A stretch of 64,000 bases of DNA from Kineosporia babensis (lineage in GTDB: Bacteria; Actinomycetota; Actinomycetes; Actinomycetales; Kineosporiaceae): the NCBI RefSeq assembly GCF_021129305.1, contig NZ_JAJOMB010000004.1:124001-188000 (forward strand), written 5' to 3'. The stretch's first letter is position 1. Every line of letters begins with the position of its first letter. Under the pieces are notes generated by a model. That model saw only the letters and a list, made by a program, of their open reading frames with translations. It had not been told where the DNA came from and searched no databases. Made by a program: the position numbers and the translations under genes. Positions 43,092 to 52,631 of the stretch are shown piece by piece.

Positions 43092-43534
43092 CCGCCCCCG
43101 CACCAATTCTGCGTCACCTCGAGGACGTCGTCCCCCAGCTCATCTCGCCCTCCGACACGGTGAAGCTGGCCCTGCTCGCCGGACCCGCCGACGGTTCCCC
43201 GACCAGCGTCTTCTTCGAGGTCTGGGAGCCCGGCGGCGCCCAGCCGGTGAACGCGCACGAGGAGTCCACCGAGATCTTCGTGGTGCTCTCGGGCACCGGC
43301 CGGGCCCACAGCGACGAGCACGTGGTCGACCTGAAGGCCGGCGACTGCCTGATCCTGCACCCGGAGTCCAACCACCGGATCTTCAACACCTCCGAGACCG
43401 AGCGCCTCTACGCGGTCACCATCATGTGCAATGACGACGGTGCCATGCCCGGCGGCTTCGCCGAGCTGGTCACCAAGGGAACCGACACCGAGTGGAACGG
43501 CACCGACCGGGCGGTCCTCGGCGGACAGAGCTGA
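43088..43534 (+). CDS. Cupin domain protein
   Basis: 148 residues, single small cupin barrel. Metal-site motif 1 is NAHEESTEIFVVLSGTG, with His, two Glu and possible ligands; motif 2 is HPESNHRIFN. Stand-alone cupins in catabolic operons may be isomerases, hydrolases or small-molecule sensors. Fifth gene of the FCD-amidase operon; no specific function assigned. Confidence 0.85.
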   Translation: MTAPAPILRHLEDVVPQLISPSDTVKLALLAGPADGSPTSVFFEVWEPGGAQPVNAHEESTEIFVVLSGTGRAHSDEHVVDLKAGDCLILHPESNHRIFNTSETERLYAVTIMCNDDGAMPGGFAELVTKGTDTEWNGTDRAVLGGQS

Positions 43535-43580
43535 TCCGCCGGGCGGTCGGCTGTCCACCCGCCGACCGCCCGTCCGCACC

Positions 43581-43620
43581 CCTGTGCCACCACGGCGACC
43601 CCTGTGCCACCACGGCGACC
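43581..43620. repeat. Tandem duplication of a 20-bp unit
   Basis: CCTGTGCCACCACGGCGACC occurs twice head to tail (43581-43600, 43601-43620), preceded by a partial ACC. Probably slippage. Confidence 0.9.
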
Positions 43621-43668
43621 GCTGCGTCGCCGACCGCAACGATGGGCAGAATCACACCCCGCTTGGTC

Positions 43669-43680
43669 GAACCCGGGTTC
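43669..43680. promoter_or_regulatory. GAAC-N4-GTTC palindrome, LexA-box-like
   Basis: GAACCCGGGTTC is a perfect 12-bp palindrome matching the core of actinobacterial SOS boxes (GAAC-N4-GTTC). It is 267 bp from mqo and not near a DNA repair gene, so SOS control is doubtful. Confidence 0.3.
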
Positions 43681-43946
43681 ACCCCGGCCGCCGGCCACCT
43701 TTACATTTGTTGTTGTCAGCGATGAGGAGGGCATGTGGGTGGAACCGGCGCCGGGCGCGCCCCAGCAGCCGACGACGCGTTCCCGGACGCGGCGCTCCCC
43801 CATCTGATCGCATCGCTGCCCGGGACCGTCCCCGTGTGACGCCCTCCAGCTGAAGTCCGCACCGACGCTGACTCTCGTTTCCGGTCGGCCGCTCTCCCCA
43901 GGGCGCCGCCCGGTTGATGCTGCCTGCCTGCCCCTCGGAGTTCGCC

Positions 43947-45452
43947 ATGCCCCGACACCACCACTACGACGCCGTCCTGGTGGGCGGTGGGGTGATGAGC
44001 GCCACTCTCGCCACCATGCTGGCCGAACTCGAGCCGGACTGGAACGTTCTCGTCCTGGAGAAGCTCGAGCAGGTCGGGGCCGAGAGCTCGGACATGTGGA
44101 ACAACGCAGGCACCGGGCACGCGGCCCTGTGTGAGCTGAACTACACTCCGGCCGGCCCGGACGGCATCATCGACATCTCCAAGGCCGTGGCGATCAACGA
44201 GCAGTTCCAGGCCTCCCTGCAGTTCTGGGCGCACCTGGTGGACCGGGGCGTGCTGGCCGACCCGTCCAGCTTCATCAACACCGTCCCGCACATGAGTTTC
44301 GTACGCAACGACGACGTGCCGTTCCTGCGCGCCCGGTACGAGGCGCTCTCGCAGCACCCGCTGTTCGCCGGGATGCAGTGGACCAGCGACCACGCACAGC
44401 TCAAGGAGTGGGCGCCGCTGCTCGTGGCGGACCGCTCCACGGACGAGAAGGTCGCCGCCACCCGCGCCGAGGCCGGCACCGACGTCGACTTCGGCACGCT
44501 GACCCAGCAGATGCTCGCGGGAGCCTCGAAGAACGGGGTCGAGGTCCTCACCGGCCACACCGTGAAGACCCTGCGCCGCCGCGATTCCGGATGGATGGTC
44601 CGGGCCAAGGGCCCCGAGGGCCGCTTCGAGGTCACGACCCCGTTCGTGTTCGTCGGTTCTGGAGGCGGCGCCCTGCACCTGCTGCAGCGCAGCGGCATCC
44701 CCGAAGGCAAGGGCTTCGGCGGCTTCCCGGTCAGCGGCCAGTGGTTGCGCTGCACGAACCCCGACGTGGTGGAGCAGCACGCGGCCAAGGTCTACGGACA
44801 GGCCGAGGTCGGCGCCCCACCCATGTCGGTACCGCACCTGGACACCCGCTACTCCAACGGCACCAAGGCCCTGATGTTCGGCCCCTACGCCGGCTTCTCC
44901 CCGAAGTTCCTCAAGCAGGGCTCGCTCTGGGACCTGCCCCGCTCGGTCAAGGCGCACAACCTGCTGCCGATGCTGGCCGTTGCCCGCGACAACGTTTCCC
45001 TCATGACGTACCTGGGCCGCCAGATCGTGCAGTCGATGGATCAGCGCCTCGAAGCCCTGAAGACCTTCTACCCCGACGCGCGAGAGCAGGACTGGGAACT
45101 CCTGACCGCAGGCCAGCGGGTCCAGGTCATCAAGAAGGGCCCCCGCGGCGGAGTCCTGCAGTTCGGCACCGAACTCGTACGCGCCGCCGACGGCTCCGTG
45201 GCCGCGCTGCTGGGCGCATCCCCCGGAGCCTCCACCGCCGTCGACGTCATGCTCCGCCTGCTCACCGAATGCTTCCCGGCCCGCCAGGAATTCTGGGGCG
45301 AGCGCCTGCGCACGATGGTCCCGTCCTACGGCATGAAACTCTCCGACGACCCCGACCTGCTGAGCCGAACCCTGGCCTGGACCACCGACACCCTCAACCT
45401 CGGCGAGACCTCCCCTCGCGGCCGCACTGCTGCCCCGTCCTCACCCAACTGA
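43947..45452 (+). CDS. mqo: Malate:quinone oxidoreductase
   Basis: 501 residues from ATG 43947, preceded by CGGAG; an in-frame ATG 11 codons upstream is less well placed. The FAD-binding N-terminus is YDAVLVGGGVMSATLATML. Family signatures include SSDMWNNAGTGHAALCELNYTP (split), VAINEQFQASLQFWAHLV and PFVFVGSGGGALHLLQRSGIPE. Mqo oxidises L-malate to oxaloacetate and passes electrons to quinones at the cytoplasmic membrane, an irreversible TCA step common in actinobacteria. Monocistronic by layout. Confidence 0.96.
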   Translation: MPRHHHYDAVLVGGGVMSATLATMLAELEPDWNVLVLEKLEQVGAESSDMWNNAGTGHAALCELNYTPAGPDGIIDISKAVAINEQFQASLQFWAHLVDRGVLADPSSFINTVPHMSFVRNDDVPFLRARYEALSQHPLFAGMQWTSDHAQLKEWAPLLVADRSTDEKVAATRAEAGTDVDFGTLTQQMLAGASKNGVEVLTGHTVKTLRRRDSGWMVRAKGPEGRFEVTTPFVFVGSGGGALHLLQRSGIPEGKGFGGFPVSGQWLRCTNPDVVEQHAAKVYGQAEVGAPPMSVPHLDTRYSNGTKALMFGPYAGFSPKFLKQGSLWDLPRSVKAHNLLPMLAVARDNVSLMTYLGRQIVQSMDQRLEALKTFYPDAREQDWELLTAGQRVQVIKKGPRGGVLQFGTELVRAADGSVAALLGASPGASTAVDVMLRLLTECFPARQEFWGERLRTMVPSYGMKLSDDPDLLSRTLAWTTDTLNLGETSPRGRTAAPSSPN

Positions 45453-45605
45453 GCGGCGATGGGTGAGCCTTCCCAGCACCACGGCTCGACGGCCGGCGGA
45501 CGTACAGTCTCAGGTCGTGGGGGCCTGAGGTCCGCACTCGTGGCGGGACGCAGGACGACCCATCCACAATGGTGGCCGGACTGTCCCAACAGCGAAGGGG
45601 CCGTG

Positions 45606-46064
45606 ATGGCGAAGGACTCCGCGGATGCCTTTATCGTGCGCTCGGCCGAAGGTGAGGCGATCCCTGCCGCCGGCGTCGATCACCTGTTCAAGCTCACCGC
45701 CGGTCAGACGAGTGGAGGCCTGAGCCTGGAACGTTTTCTCGTCCCGCCTGGTGTGGTCGGCGCCCGTCCGCATGTGCACCGAGCCCACGACGAGACGTTC
45801 TTCGTTCTCGCCGGCCGGCTGACCGTCACCACGGAGCACGGGGATGTCGTGCTGTACGCCGGCGATCTGGCCCATGCACCGCGCGGATCTCTGCACGGAT
45901 TCCGTAATGCCGGTCCTGATCCGGTACAGGCGCTGTGCATCTACAACCCTCCCGGCTACGAGCAGTACTTCCGCGACGTCCACGCCGCTGTTGAAGCAGG
46001 CCAGGACGTCACGGCGGAGCTTCTGGCCGATCTGCGCGGGCGCTACTCGACCGAGAGCTTCTGA
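45606..46064 (+). CDS. Cupin domain protein (quercetin-dioxygenase-like)
   Basis: 152 residues from ATG 45606 (GTG 45603 is an alternative). The single cupin has motif 1 RPHVHRAHDETFFVLAGRL with His, His, Glu ligands, and motif 2 GDLAHAPRGSLHGFRNAG with the last His. Such complete 3-His/1-Glu sites bind Fe or Ni. The function is not predictable from context; it converges on the VOC gene with a 4-bp gap. Confidence 0.85.
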   Translation: MAKDSADAFIVRSAEGEAIPAAGVDHLFKLTAGQTSGGLSLERFLVPPGVVGARPHVHRAHDETFFVLAGRLTVTTEHGDVVLYAGDLAHAPRGSLHGFRNAGPDPVQALCIYNPPGYEQYFRDVHAAVEAGQDVTAELLADLRGRYSTESF

Positions 46065-46068
46065 CCGA

Positions 46069-46455
46069 TCAGCTCGCTGGATAGCGGGAAAGATCCTGGT
46101 ACAGGCCCAGCCGGTTGCCCCACGGGTCTGCGAAATCGCAGTACTTCACCACCCTCTCAATCGTGGTGACCTCGGAAACGTCCACACCGGCGTCCATCAG
46201 TTCTGCTCGGACCCGGTCGATCTCCTCTACCCCGAACCGAAAGCGTCCCTGCTGCCGACCCGGTTCTGGATGCTCAACCACATGGACTTCCCAGTGCCCG
46301 GGCACGAAGATCCATTCGCAGAAGGAATCGTCGTTCTCGGGGCGGAAATCTGGCGCCCTCCCGAAAAGACGCTCGTACCAGGCTCGTCCGGCACTGCCAT
46401 CGCCCACCCACAACTGAAGCGTGCTACCGACCGCGCCTACCCCAGTGATCGTCAT
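46069..46455 (-). CDS. VOC family (glyoxalase/bleomycin resistance-like) protein
   Basis: 128 residues from ATG 46455, chosen since the preceding in-frame residues do not belong to the fold. STLQLWVGDGSAGRAWYERLFG starts the first beta-alpha-beta-beta-beta module, and FADPWGNRLGLYQD ends the second. It is probably a small-molecule-binding or metal-dependent lyase of unknown substrate. Co-directional with a second small VOC-like gene 54 bp upstream. Confidence 0.88.
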   Translation of the reverse strand: MTITGVGAVGSTLQLWVGDGSAGRAWYERLFGRAPDFRPENDDSFCEWIFVPGHWEVHVVEHPEPGRQQGRFRFGVEEIDRVRAELMDAGVDVSEVTTIERVVKYCDFADPWGNRLGLYQDLSRYPAS

Positions 46456-46509
46456 ACCCGCATTGTGCTCTTCTGGCGGCCTTGAGCAGGCGCGCACACG
46501 CTGGCCAGA

Positions 46510-46881
46510 TCAGGCTGCGACGAGTTCGAGGTGCTGGCCCACCGTCTCCCACCGCGCACCTAGGTCACGTTCGGCCTGCTGCACGGCCTCGGCGTCCCGG
46601 GACATCGGGGACACGGTGTGCACCCCGGCCCCGTGTTCCTGGTAGTGCTCGTACCAGGCGTTCAGGCCCGGGATCGGCACCGGCCGCACGATCTGGAAGA
46701 CCACCCCGCCCACCCGCATCAAGATCACCCGCAGCCCTTCAGCGAGCTTCTCGATCTGGGCCGCGGTCTGCGGCTCGACCTGTTCGGCGCCGAGATCGGC
46801 GTGGATCACTCCGGCGGCCGCGTCGGGGTTCGGGTGAACGATCTCGACGTGCAGCACGACCGGGCTCTGGGTGTTCGCCAT
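46510..46881 (-). CDS. VOC-like protein
   Basis: 123 residues from ATG 46881. The pattern VVLHVEIVHPNPDAAAG, then VVFQIVRPVPIPGLNAWYEHY suggests a single vicinal-oxygen-chelate-like module, divergent from the neighbour. A regulator or enzyme role is equally possible. Family assignment is tentative. Confidence 0.6.
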   Translation of the reverse strand: MANTQSPVVLHVEIVHPNPDAAAGVIHADLGAEQVEPQTAAQIEKLAEGLRVILMRVGGVVFQIVRPVPIPGLNAWYEHYQEHGAGVHTVSPMSRDAEAVQQAERDLGARWETVGQHLELVAA

Positions 46882-46993
46882 GGTGAACAGCCTAAGAACT
46901 GCACATTCACGACACATCCCACCCGAGGCCGATAGCGGAGTACGACCATAGTCGGACGGCGATCACGCTGCGAGCCAGACCCATCACCGATAG

Positions 46994-49876
46994 CTAAACA
47001 GCCGGGGCATCAACGGTCCGGAGCACCGGTGACAGATGCCTGCCGGTGATCGAGGCACGGTCGGCGGCAACCTCTTCCGGGGTTCCGGCGGCGATGATCG
47101 TTCCACCGCCCTCACCGCCTTCGGGCCCGAGATCGACCACCCAGTCGGCGGTCTTGATCACGTCGAGGTTGTGCTCGATCACCACCACGGTGTTGCCGTG
47201 CTCCACGAGTTGCTGGAGCAGTTCGACCAGACGACGTACGTCTTCGTCGTGCAGGCCGGTGGTCGGCTCGTCGAGGATGTAGATGTTGCGGCCCCGGGTG
47301 CGGCGCTGGAGTTCGGTGGCCAGCTTGACCCGTTGCGCTTCTCCCCCGGACAAAGTCGTTGCACCCTGGCCGAGAGCTACATAGCCCAGGCCGATCTCGT
47401 CGAGGGCTTTCATGTAGCGGGAAATCAGCGTGTGCGACGCGAAGAACGTCGTGGCCTCGCTGATCGGTAACTTGAGGACGTCGGCGATGGACAGTCCTTT
47501 GAAGCGGACTTCCAGCGTCTCCCGGTTGTATCGGCTGCCTTCACATGCCTCGCAGTCCACGTACGTGTCGGGCAGAAAGTTCATCTCGACCTTGATGCTG
47601 CCCTCGCCCTGGCAGGCCTCGCAGCGTCCGCCCTTGACGTTGAAACTGAAACGTCCGGGCTGGTATCCGCGGATCTTCGCGTCCTGGGTACTGGCGAACA
47701 GGGCCCGGATCCGGTCGAACACTCCGGTGTAGGTAGCCGGGTTGGATCGCGGGGTCCGGCCGATCGGCGACTGGTCGATGTGCACGACCTTGTCGAAGTG
47801 CTCCAGGCCGTGCACCTTTCGGTGCCGGGCCGGGGACAGCTGCGCACCGTTCAGCGCGTTCGCCAGCACCTTGTACAGGGTTTCGTTGATCAGGGTTGAT
47901 TTTCCCGATCCGCTGACTCCGGTGACCGCGGTGAACAACCCCACCGGAATCCGAAGGTCCACGTTCTTCAGGTTGTTGCCGCGAGCGCCTTCCAGCCGCA
48001 GGACCCGCCCGTCCTGCTGGGCCCGGCGCACCGGCGGGACCGGAATGCCCCGGCGTCCGGTCAGGTAGTCACCGGTCAAGGAGCCGGTGTTCTCGGCCAG
48101 CTCGGCCAGAGTGCCGTTGTGAACGATCCGGCCGCCACCGGCACCCGATCCGGGACCGACGTCTACAATCCAGTCTGCCGCACGCATGGTGTCCTCGTCG
48201 TGTTCCACCACCAGCACGCTGTTTCCGTCGTTCCTGAGCCTCAGCAGCGAGGCGATCAGCCGGTCGTTGTCCCGAGGATGCAGCCCGATACTGGGCTCGT
48301 CCAGGACGTAGAGCACGCCGGAAAGGCCCGCTCCGATCTGCGTGGCCAGGCGAATGCGCTGGGCTTCCCCGCCCGACAACGAGCCGGCCGGGCGCGACAA
48401 GGTCAGGTAGTCCAGGCCCACGTCGAGCAGGAACCGTAGCCGGCCGTCGATCTCCCGCCGGACCTCCCGGGCGATCTTTCGCTGACTGTTGTTCAGCAGC
48501 AGGCCGTCGACGAACTGCCGCAGCTCGCTCAGGCTCAGGTCGGTGGCCTCGGCGATGTTCAGACCGCCCACCTGCACGGCCAGGACCTCCGGCCGCAGCC
48601 GCCGGCCGTGGCAGTCCGGGCAGGCGATCTCGGCCAGGTAGGCGGTGTAGCGGCTGCGCTGGGCCGTGGTCTGTGCTTCCTTCGCCTTGCGGTCCACGAA
48701 CGGGATCACGCCCTCGAACCGCGCCGCGTACCGCACCTTCCGGCCCCGGCGGCCCTGATGCTCCACCGCCACCTTCTCGGTGTGCCCGTGCAGCACCGCC
48801 CGACGCACCGCCACCGGCAGCTTCTCCCACGGCTGATCCATCGAGAAGCCCATCTGCTCGGCCAGGCCGCTCAGCAACCGGCCGAAGTATTCGCCGGCCT
48901 GCTTGCTGCCGGTCGCCCACGGCACGATGACGCCCTCGGCCAGGCTGAGTTTCGGGTCCCCGATCATCAACTCCGGGTCCACCGCCGTGTAGGCGCCCAG
49001 ACCGTCGCAGCCCGGGCAGGCACCGTAGGGAGCGTTGAACGAGAAGGTCCGGGGCTCGATCTCGCTCAGTCCGAACGGATGCTGGCCAGGGCAGGCCATA
49101 CTCTGGCTGAAACGCCGCTGCTCACCGGAATCGACCAAGTCGGCGACCACCACGCCTTCACCGAGTCGCAGAGCGGTCTCCAGCGAATCGGTGAGCCGAC
49201 GCAGCAGACGCGGTCCAGCGGCCAGCCGGTCCACCACCACCGAAATATCGTGCTTCTGCTGTTTCTTCAGCTGAGGGGAGCTGGACAACGCCACCATCTC
49301 CCCGTCGATCACCACGCGCGCGAAACCGTCCGCCTCCAGCCGGGCGAACAGATCGGCGAACTCGCCCTTCTTACCGGCCACCACCGGCGCCAGGAGCTGA
49401 AACTTCGTGCCCTCCGGCAGTTTCATCAGCTCATCGGCGATGCCCTGAACACTCTGCGCCACCACCGGCTCACCACACGTGGGGCAGTGCGGCACACCCA
49501 CCCGGGCCCACAGCAACCGCAGGTGATCGTAGATCTCGGTGAGCGTGCCCACCGTCGAGCGCGGATTACGGCTGGTCGACTTCTGATCGATCGCCACCGC
49601 CGGGCTGAGCCCGGTCACCGAGTCCACATCCGGGCGGCCCACCTGCCCCAGAAACATCCGGGCGTAGGAGGACAACGACTCCACGTACCGGCGCTGCCCC
49701 TCCGCGAAGATCGTGTCGAAGGCCAGCGACGATTTGCCCGAGCCGGACAGCCCGGTGAACACCACCAGCTGGTTGCGCGGGATGTCCAGGGACACGTTCT
49801 GCAGATTGTGCGTGCGAGCGCCCTGGATGCTGATCACGTCGGCGCGACCGGAGGAGGAACGGACTGATGGGGGCAC
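46994..49876 (-). CDS. uvrA: UvrA, excinuclease ABC subunit A (UvrA family)
   Basis: 960 residues, canonical length. Two ABC ATPase modules: Walker [10 protein letters not shown] near residue 45 and GVSGSGKST near 660, signatures [15 protein letters not shown] and [15 protein letters not shown]. UvrB-binding/insertion segments follow [13 protein letters not shown]. The first zinc module reads ACPGQHPF ... [10 protein letters not shown], so the second ligand is a His in a C-x3-H arrangement; the C-terminal zinc module [10 protein letters not shown] ... [10 protein letters not shown] is standard. UvrA scans DNA for lesions and loads UvrB. It could be the main copy or a second UvrA-type paralog. 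It is not beside uvrB. Confidence 0.92.
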   Translation of the reverse strand: MPPSVRSSSGRADVISIQGARTHNLQNVSLDIPRNQLVVFTGLSGSGKSSLAFDTIFAEGQRRYVESLSSYARMFLGQVGRPDVDSVTGLSPAVAIDQKSTSRNPRSTVGTLTEIYDHLRLLWARVGVPHCPTCGEPVVAQSVQGIADELMKLPEGTKFQLLAPVVAGKKGEFADLFARLEADGFARVVIDGEMVALSSSPQLKKQQKHDISVVVDRLAAGPRLLRRLTDSLETALRLGEGVVVADLVDSGEQRRFSQSMACPGQHPFGLSEIEPRTFSFNAPYGACPGCDGLGAYTAVDPELMIGDPKLSLAEGVIVPWATGSKQAGEYFGRLLSGLAEQMGFSMDQPWEKLPVAVRRAVLHGHTEKVAVEHQGRRGRKVRYAARFEGVIPFVDRKAKEAQTTAQRSRYTAYLAEIACPDCHGRRLRPEVLAVQVGGLNIAEATDLSLSELRQFVDGLLLNNSQRKIAREVRREIDGRLRFLLDVGLDYLTLSRPAGSLSGGEAQRIRLATQIGAGLSGVLYVLDEPSIGLHPRDNDRLIASLLRLRNDGNSVLVVEHDEDTMRAADWIVDVGPGSGAGGGRIVHNGTLAELAENTGSLTGDYLTGRRGIPVPPVRRAQQDGRVLRLEGARGNNLKNVDLRIPVGLFTAVTGVSGSGKSTLINETLYKVLANALNGAQLSPARHRKVHGLEHFDKVVHIDQSPIGRTPRSNPATYTGVFDRIRALFASTQDAKIRGYQPGRFSFNVKGGRCEACQGEGSIKVEMNFLPDTYVDCEACEGSRYNRETLEVRFKGLSIADVLKLPISEATTFFASHTLISRYMKALDEIGLGYVALGQGATTLSGGEAQRVKLATELQRRTRGRNIYILDEPTTGLHDEDVRRLVELLQQLVEHGNTVVVIEHNLDVIKTADWVVDLGPEGGEGGGTIIAAGTPEEVAADRASITGRHLSPVLRTVDAPAV

Positions 49877-50045
49877 GGTGAGACCTCGGCGGCAGGACGG
49901 CGAACCCCGCCGTCACCCCAGGAGGCGGCAGGACCGGCAGCCGGTCCGCACGAGCGACGCAGTCACGCACCAACGCACACGCTCCGCTTGCGACAGGACT
50001 GCCACCCTAACCCATCGTTTCGCCACCAGCCTCCGAACGGGTCTG

Positions 50046-50080
50046 GCACATCCTGGCAGCAGGCTGCTGCCAGGATGTGC
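50046..50080. promoter_or_regulatory. 35-bp perfect palindrome between uvrA and the Nudix gene
   Basis: 17-bp arms GCACATCCTGGCAGCAG (50046-50062) and exact complement (50064-50080) around one base. It sits in a divergent 236-bp gap, 33 bp before the likely Nudix start. A terminator is unlikely there because both flanking genes begin at the gap, so a DNA operator or a 5'UTR hairpin is more plausible. Confidence 0.6.
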
Positions 50081-50112
50081 TCCTTGAGTTCGCCGTGACG
50101 AGAGGGAGCTTC

Positions 50113-50877
50113 GTGCCGAAGGACGAGATCCGGTTCCTCGACGAGAGTTCCCCCGTTGTGTTCACCGAAGTACCCGAACCAGCCCTGGACCCCGACCATC
50201 GCGGCACTATGAATCGCTTGTGGCAGGAGTGGGTCGAGCGTAATCCACTGGTGTTCGACGGCGCGGCGGTCATGATCACCGCGATCACCGAACACGAAGG
50301 CGGGCCGATCGAGTTCGCCTGGGCCCGCACCACCTACCGGCGTCACCTCCTGCGCGACGTTCCGGCCGCGACTGCGCCGGCCTCGCTGTTCGTGGCCAAT
50401 GCCCAACCAACCCCGGCCGGAGTTGCGCTGGGACGCATGGCCTCGTGGACGGCGTCCGGGGCGCAGTGGCTGTTTCCGGGCGGCACCATGGAGCCACCGG
50501 CTGAGGGACAGCCCTTGAGCGAAAAGCTCCTGCGCATCCATGCAGCCCGTGAACTCGCCGAAGAGACCGGAATCAGTACGGATCCCGCAGATCTACGGCG
50601 CTGGGCCCTCGTCCGCAATCCCAATGGCAACATCGGCTTCTTCTACAGCGCGCCCGCTCTGACCGAAGATACTGTCCGCCAGGTGTTTACTCGACACTTG
50701 GCCGGTCAGCAACAACGTGGCGAACCGGCAGAACTCACGCACCTGCACTTTGCCGCTGCCGCGCATGATCTGGACGCGTTGGACGCCCCGGTAGCCGAGA
50801 CCGTACCTGCGCTGCTGGCCCGCTACAACGCCGTTGCGAACGCTGACCTCGACCGCGAGGGCTCTACCGATAGGTAG
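50113..50877 (+). CDS. Nudix hydrolase-domain protein
   Basis: 254 residues from GTG 50113, which has GAGGGAG 4 bp upstream; in-frame GTGs at 50077 and 50095 are alternatives. The Nudix box appears with a longer first gap as GGTMEPPAEGQPLSEKLLR ... AARELAEETGI, retaining REL-x-EE-x-GI. Such proteins hydrolyse nucleoside diphosphate derivatives. The N-terminal ~100 residues are an extra domain of unknown role. Ends inside the terminator hairpin before guaB. Confidence 0.82.
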   Translation: MPKDEIRFLDESSPVVFTEVPEPALDPDHRGTMNRLWQEWVERNPLVFDGAAVMITAITEHEGGPIEFAWARTTYRRHLLRDVPAATAPASLFVANAQPTPAGVALGRMASWTASGAQWLFPGGTMEPPAEGQPLSEKLLRIHAARELAEETGISTDPADLRRWALVRNPNGNIGFFYSAPALTEDTVRQVFTRHLAGQQQRGEPAELTHLHFAAAAHDLDALDAPVAETVPALLARYNAVANADLDREGSTDR

Positions 50878-50886
50878 AGCCCTCGC
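50855..50886. terminator. Terminator hairpin between Nudix and guaB genes
   Basis: 14-bp perfect stem GCGAGGGCTCTACC (50855-50868) and complement (50873-50886) with a GATA loop. It encloses the Nudix stop codon. Confidence 0.8.
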
Positions 50887-51004
50887 TCGGCCGGTGGGCG
50901 CTGGTAGGTTCTGCGCATCCTTCTGACCATGGGTGAGTTCGTTCCATCCGGTTGTGTCATGGCTGCCGATGGTTCGGGCTCCACGTTCGACGGGGAGAAC
51001 GCGC

Positions 51005-52501
51005 GTGCAGATCTTGTCCGAGATTTCGCGGACCTTCGGCGAGTACCTGCTCGTACCGAATCTGACTACGGCGAACTGCACGCCCGAGGCGGTGGATCTG
51101 TCCGCGCCGCTGACCCGCCACCCGGTCGGCGAGAGCGCGCAGATCCGGATTGCCATCCCGATGGTCTCCGCGGTGATGGAGGCGGTCTCGTCCCCTCGGC
51201 TGGCGATTGCGATCGCCCAGGCCGGTGGCTTGTCGTTCGTCCACCAGAATCAGCCGATCGCTCAGCAGGCCGAGATGGTTGCGGCGGTGAAGCGGAACAA
51301 GGCCGGGTTCCGGCACTCCGAGATCAACATCCGGCCCACCGCCACACTCGCCGAGGTCGCTGCCCTCCTGGAGCAGGCCGAGCGGGACATCGCCGTGGTC
51401 ACCGACGACGGCAGTCCCACCGGTCGTTTCCTGGGACTGATCTCGCTGCGGGACTTCCATCCCCAGCGGCACGACCTGAACGCCGGCGTCGAGACCAGGA
51501 TGCGGGCCAAGGCGGACCTTGTCGTTGCTCCGCCGACGATCTCGCTCTCAGAGGCCAACACCCTGCTGTGGGATCAACGCCTGGACGTTCTGCCGGTCGT
51601 GGACAATCAGGGACGCCTTGCCTCGGTCGTGTTGCGCCGCGACTACGAGCTGCACAAGCGTTTCCGGAACGAGTCGGTCGACGACGACAAGCGGTTCCGG
51701 GTCGGGGCCGGAGTCAATACGCGTGACTACCGCGACCGGATCCCGGCCCTGGTCGAGGCCGGCGCGGACATCCTGTGCCTGGACTCCTCCGACGGCTATT
51801 CCGTCTACCAGTCAGACGTTCTGGACTGGGTGCGCTCCACGTATGGGCAGAACGTGCGGATCGGTGCCGGAAACGTGGTGGACGGGCGCGGGTTCCGCTA
51901 TCTGGCCGATGCCGGGGCCGATTTCGTCAAGATCGGTATCGGCGGTGGCTCGATCTGTATCACTCGTGATGCCAAGGGTATCGGCCGCGGGCAGGCGTCC
52001 GCCGTCCTGGACGTGGTGCGCGAACGAGACCGGTACGCAGGTGAAACCGGCGAATACGTGCCCCTGTGTTCCGACGGCGGAATCCTCCAGGACTCCCACA
52101 TGGCCATCGCTCTGGCCTTCGGTGCCGACTTCCTCATGCTCGGGCGCTACTTCGCGCGCTTCGAGGAGTCGCCCTCCGCGCTCGTACGCGTCGACGACCA
52201 GTTCTTCAAGGAGTACTGGGGTGAAGGCAGCGCTCGCGCCCGCAACGCCGCCCGCTACGGGCAGGCCAGTGGCCTGCTGTTCGAGGAAGGTGTCGACGGC
52301 TACGTGCCCTACGCCGGGCGCCTCGACGAGAACGTGTCGGTCACCCTCGCCAAGATCAAAGCCACCATGGTCAGCTGCGGCTCGATCACCCTGCGCCAGT
52401 TCCACGACAGCGCCACCCTGGTCGAGGTCTCGCACCAGAGTTTCCTGCAGAACAGCCAGGACATCCGCCTGCGCGAGCGGCCCAGCGGCGGCCGGACGTG
52501 A
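51005..52501 (+). CDS. guaB: IMP dehydrogenase (protist/Clostridium-like clade)
   Basis: 498 residues from GTG 51005, with GGGGAG at 50992. TIM barrel with two CBS domains inserted at about 95-210. The catalytic Cys318 is in GGGSICITR. IMP-site features are CLDSSDG, GAGNVVDGRGFRYLADAGADF and CSDGG, and the mobile flap reads EYWGEGSARARNAARY. It converts IMP to XMP with NAD+. The N-terminus EISRTFGEYLLVPNLTT and the flap are closer to Tritrichomonas/Clostridium enzymes than to the usual actinobacterial GuaB, so it may be a second IMPDH. Confidence 0.93.
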   Translation: MQILSEISRTFGEYLLVPNLTTANCTPEAVDLSAPLTRHPVGESAQIRIAIPMVSAVMEAVSSPRLAIAIAQAGGLSFVHQNQPIAQQAEMVAAVKRNKAGFRHSEINIRPTATLAEVAALLEQAERDIAVVTDDGSPTGRFLGLISLRDFHPQRHDLNAGVETRMRAKADLVVAPPTISLSEANTLLWDQRLDVLPVVDNQGRLASVVLRRDYELHKRFRNESVDDDKRFRVGAGVNTRDYRDRIPALVEAGADILCLDSSDGYSVYQSDVLDWVRSTYGQNVRIGAGNVVDGRGFRYLADAGADFVKIGIGGGSICITRDAKGIGRGQASAVLDVVRERDRYAGETGEYVPLCSDGGILQDSHMAIALAFGADFLMLGRYFARFEESPSALVRVDDQFFKEYWGEGSARARNAARYGQASGLLFEEGVDGYVPYAGRLDENVSVTLAKIKATMVSCGSITLRQFHDSATLVEVSHQSFLQNSQDIRLRERPSGGRT

Positions 52502-52631
52502 ACCGGCCCCCGGTGACCGGGACTTTGGGACGGCTGCGAGGTGGGGACTGGACGGGGCAAGCCCCTTGAGAAGGCTTCGTGAGGTGCCGATTCTGAGGCG
52601 TTGAAGGCCCTCGACAGAATGGCGTAGCCCC

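Larger units (their letters stand above)
43535..43946. other. 412-bp non-coding stretch before mqo
   Basis: No gene recognised. It holds a 20-bp tandem duplication at 43581-43620 and a GAAC-N4-GTTC palindrome at 43669-43680, both listed separately, and presumably the mqo promoter. Confidence 0.55.

Noticed and set aside
43581-43620. Possible CRISPR repeat
   Set aside because: Only two head-to-tail copies without spacers; simple tandem duplication.
43669-43680. SOS (LexA) box
   Set aside because: Core matches, but flanks are imperfect and the nearest downstream gene is mqo, not an SOS gene; kept only as a low-confidence site.
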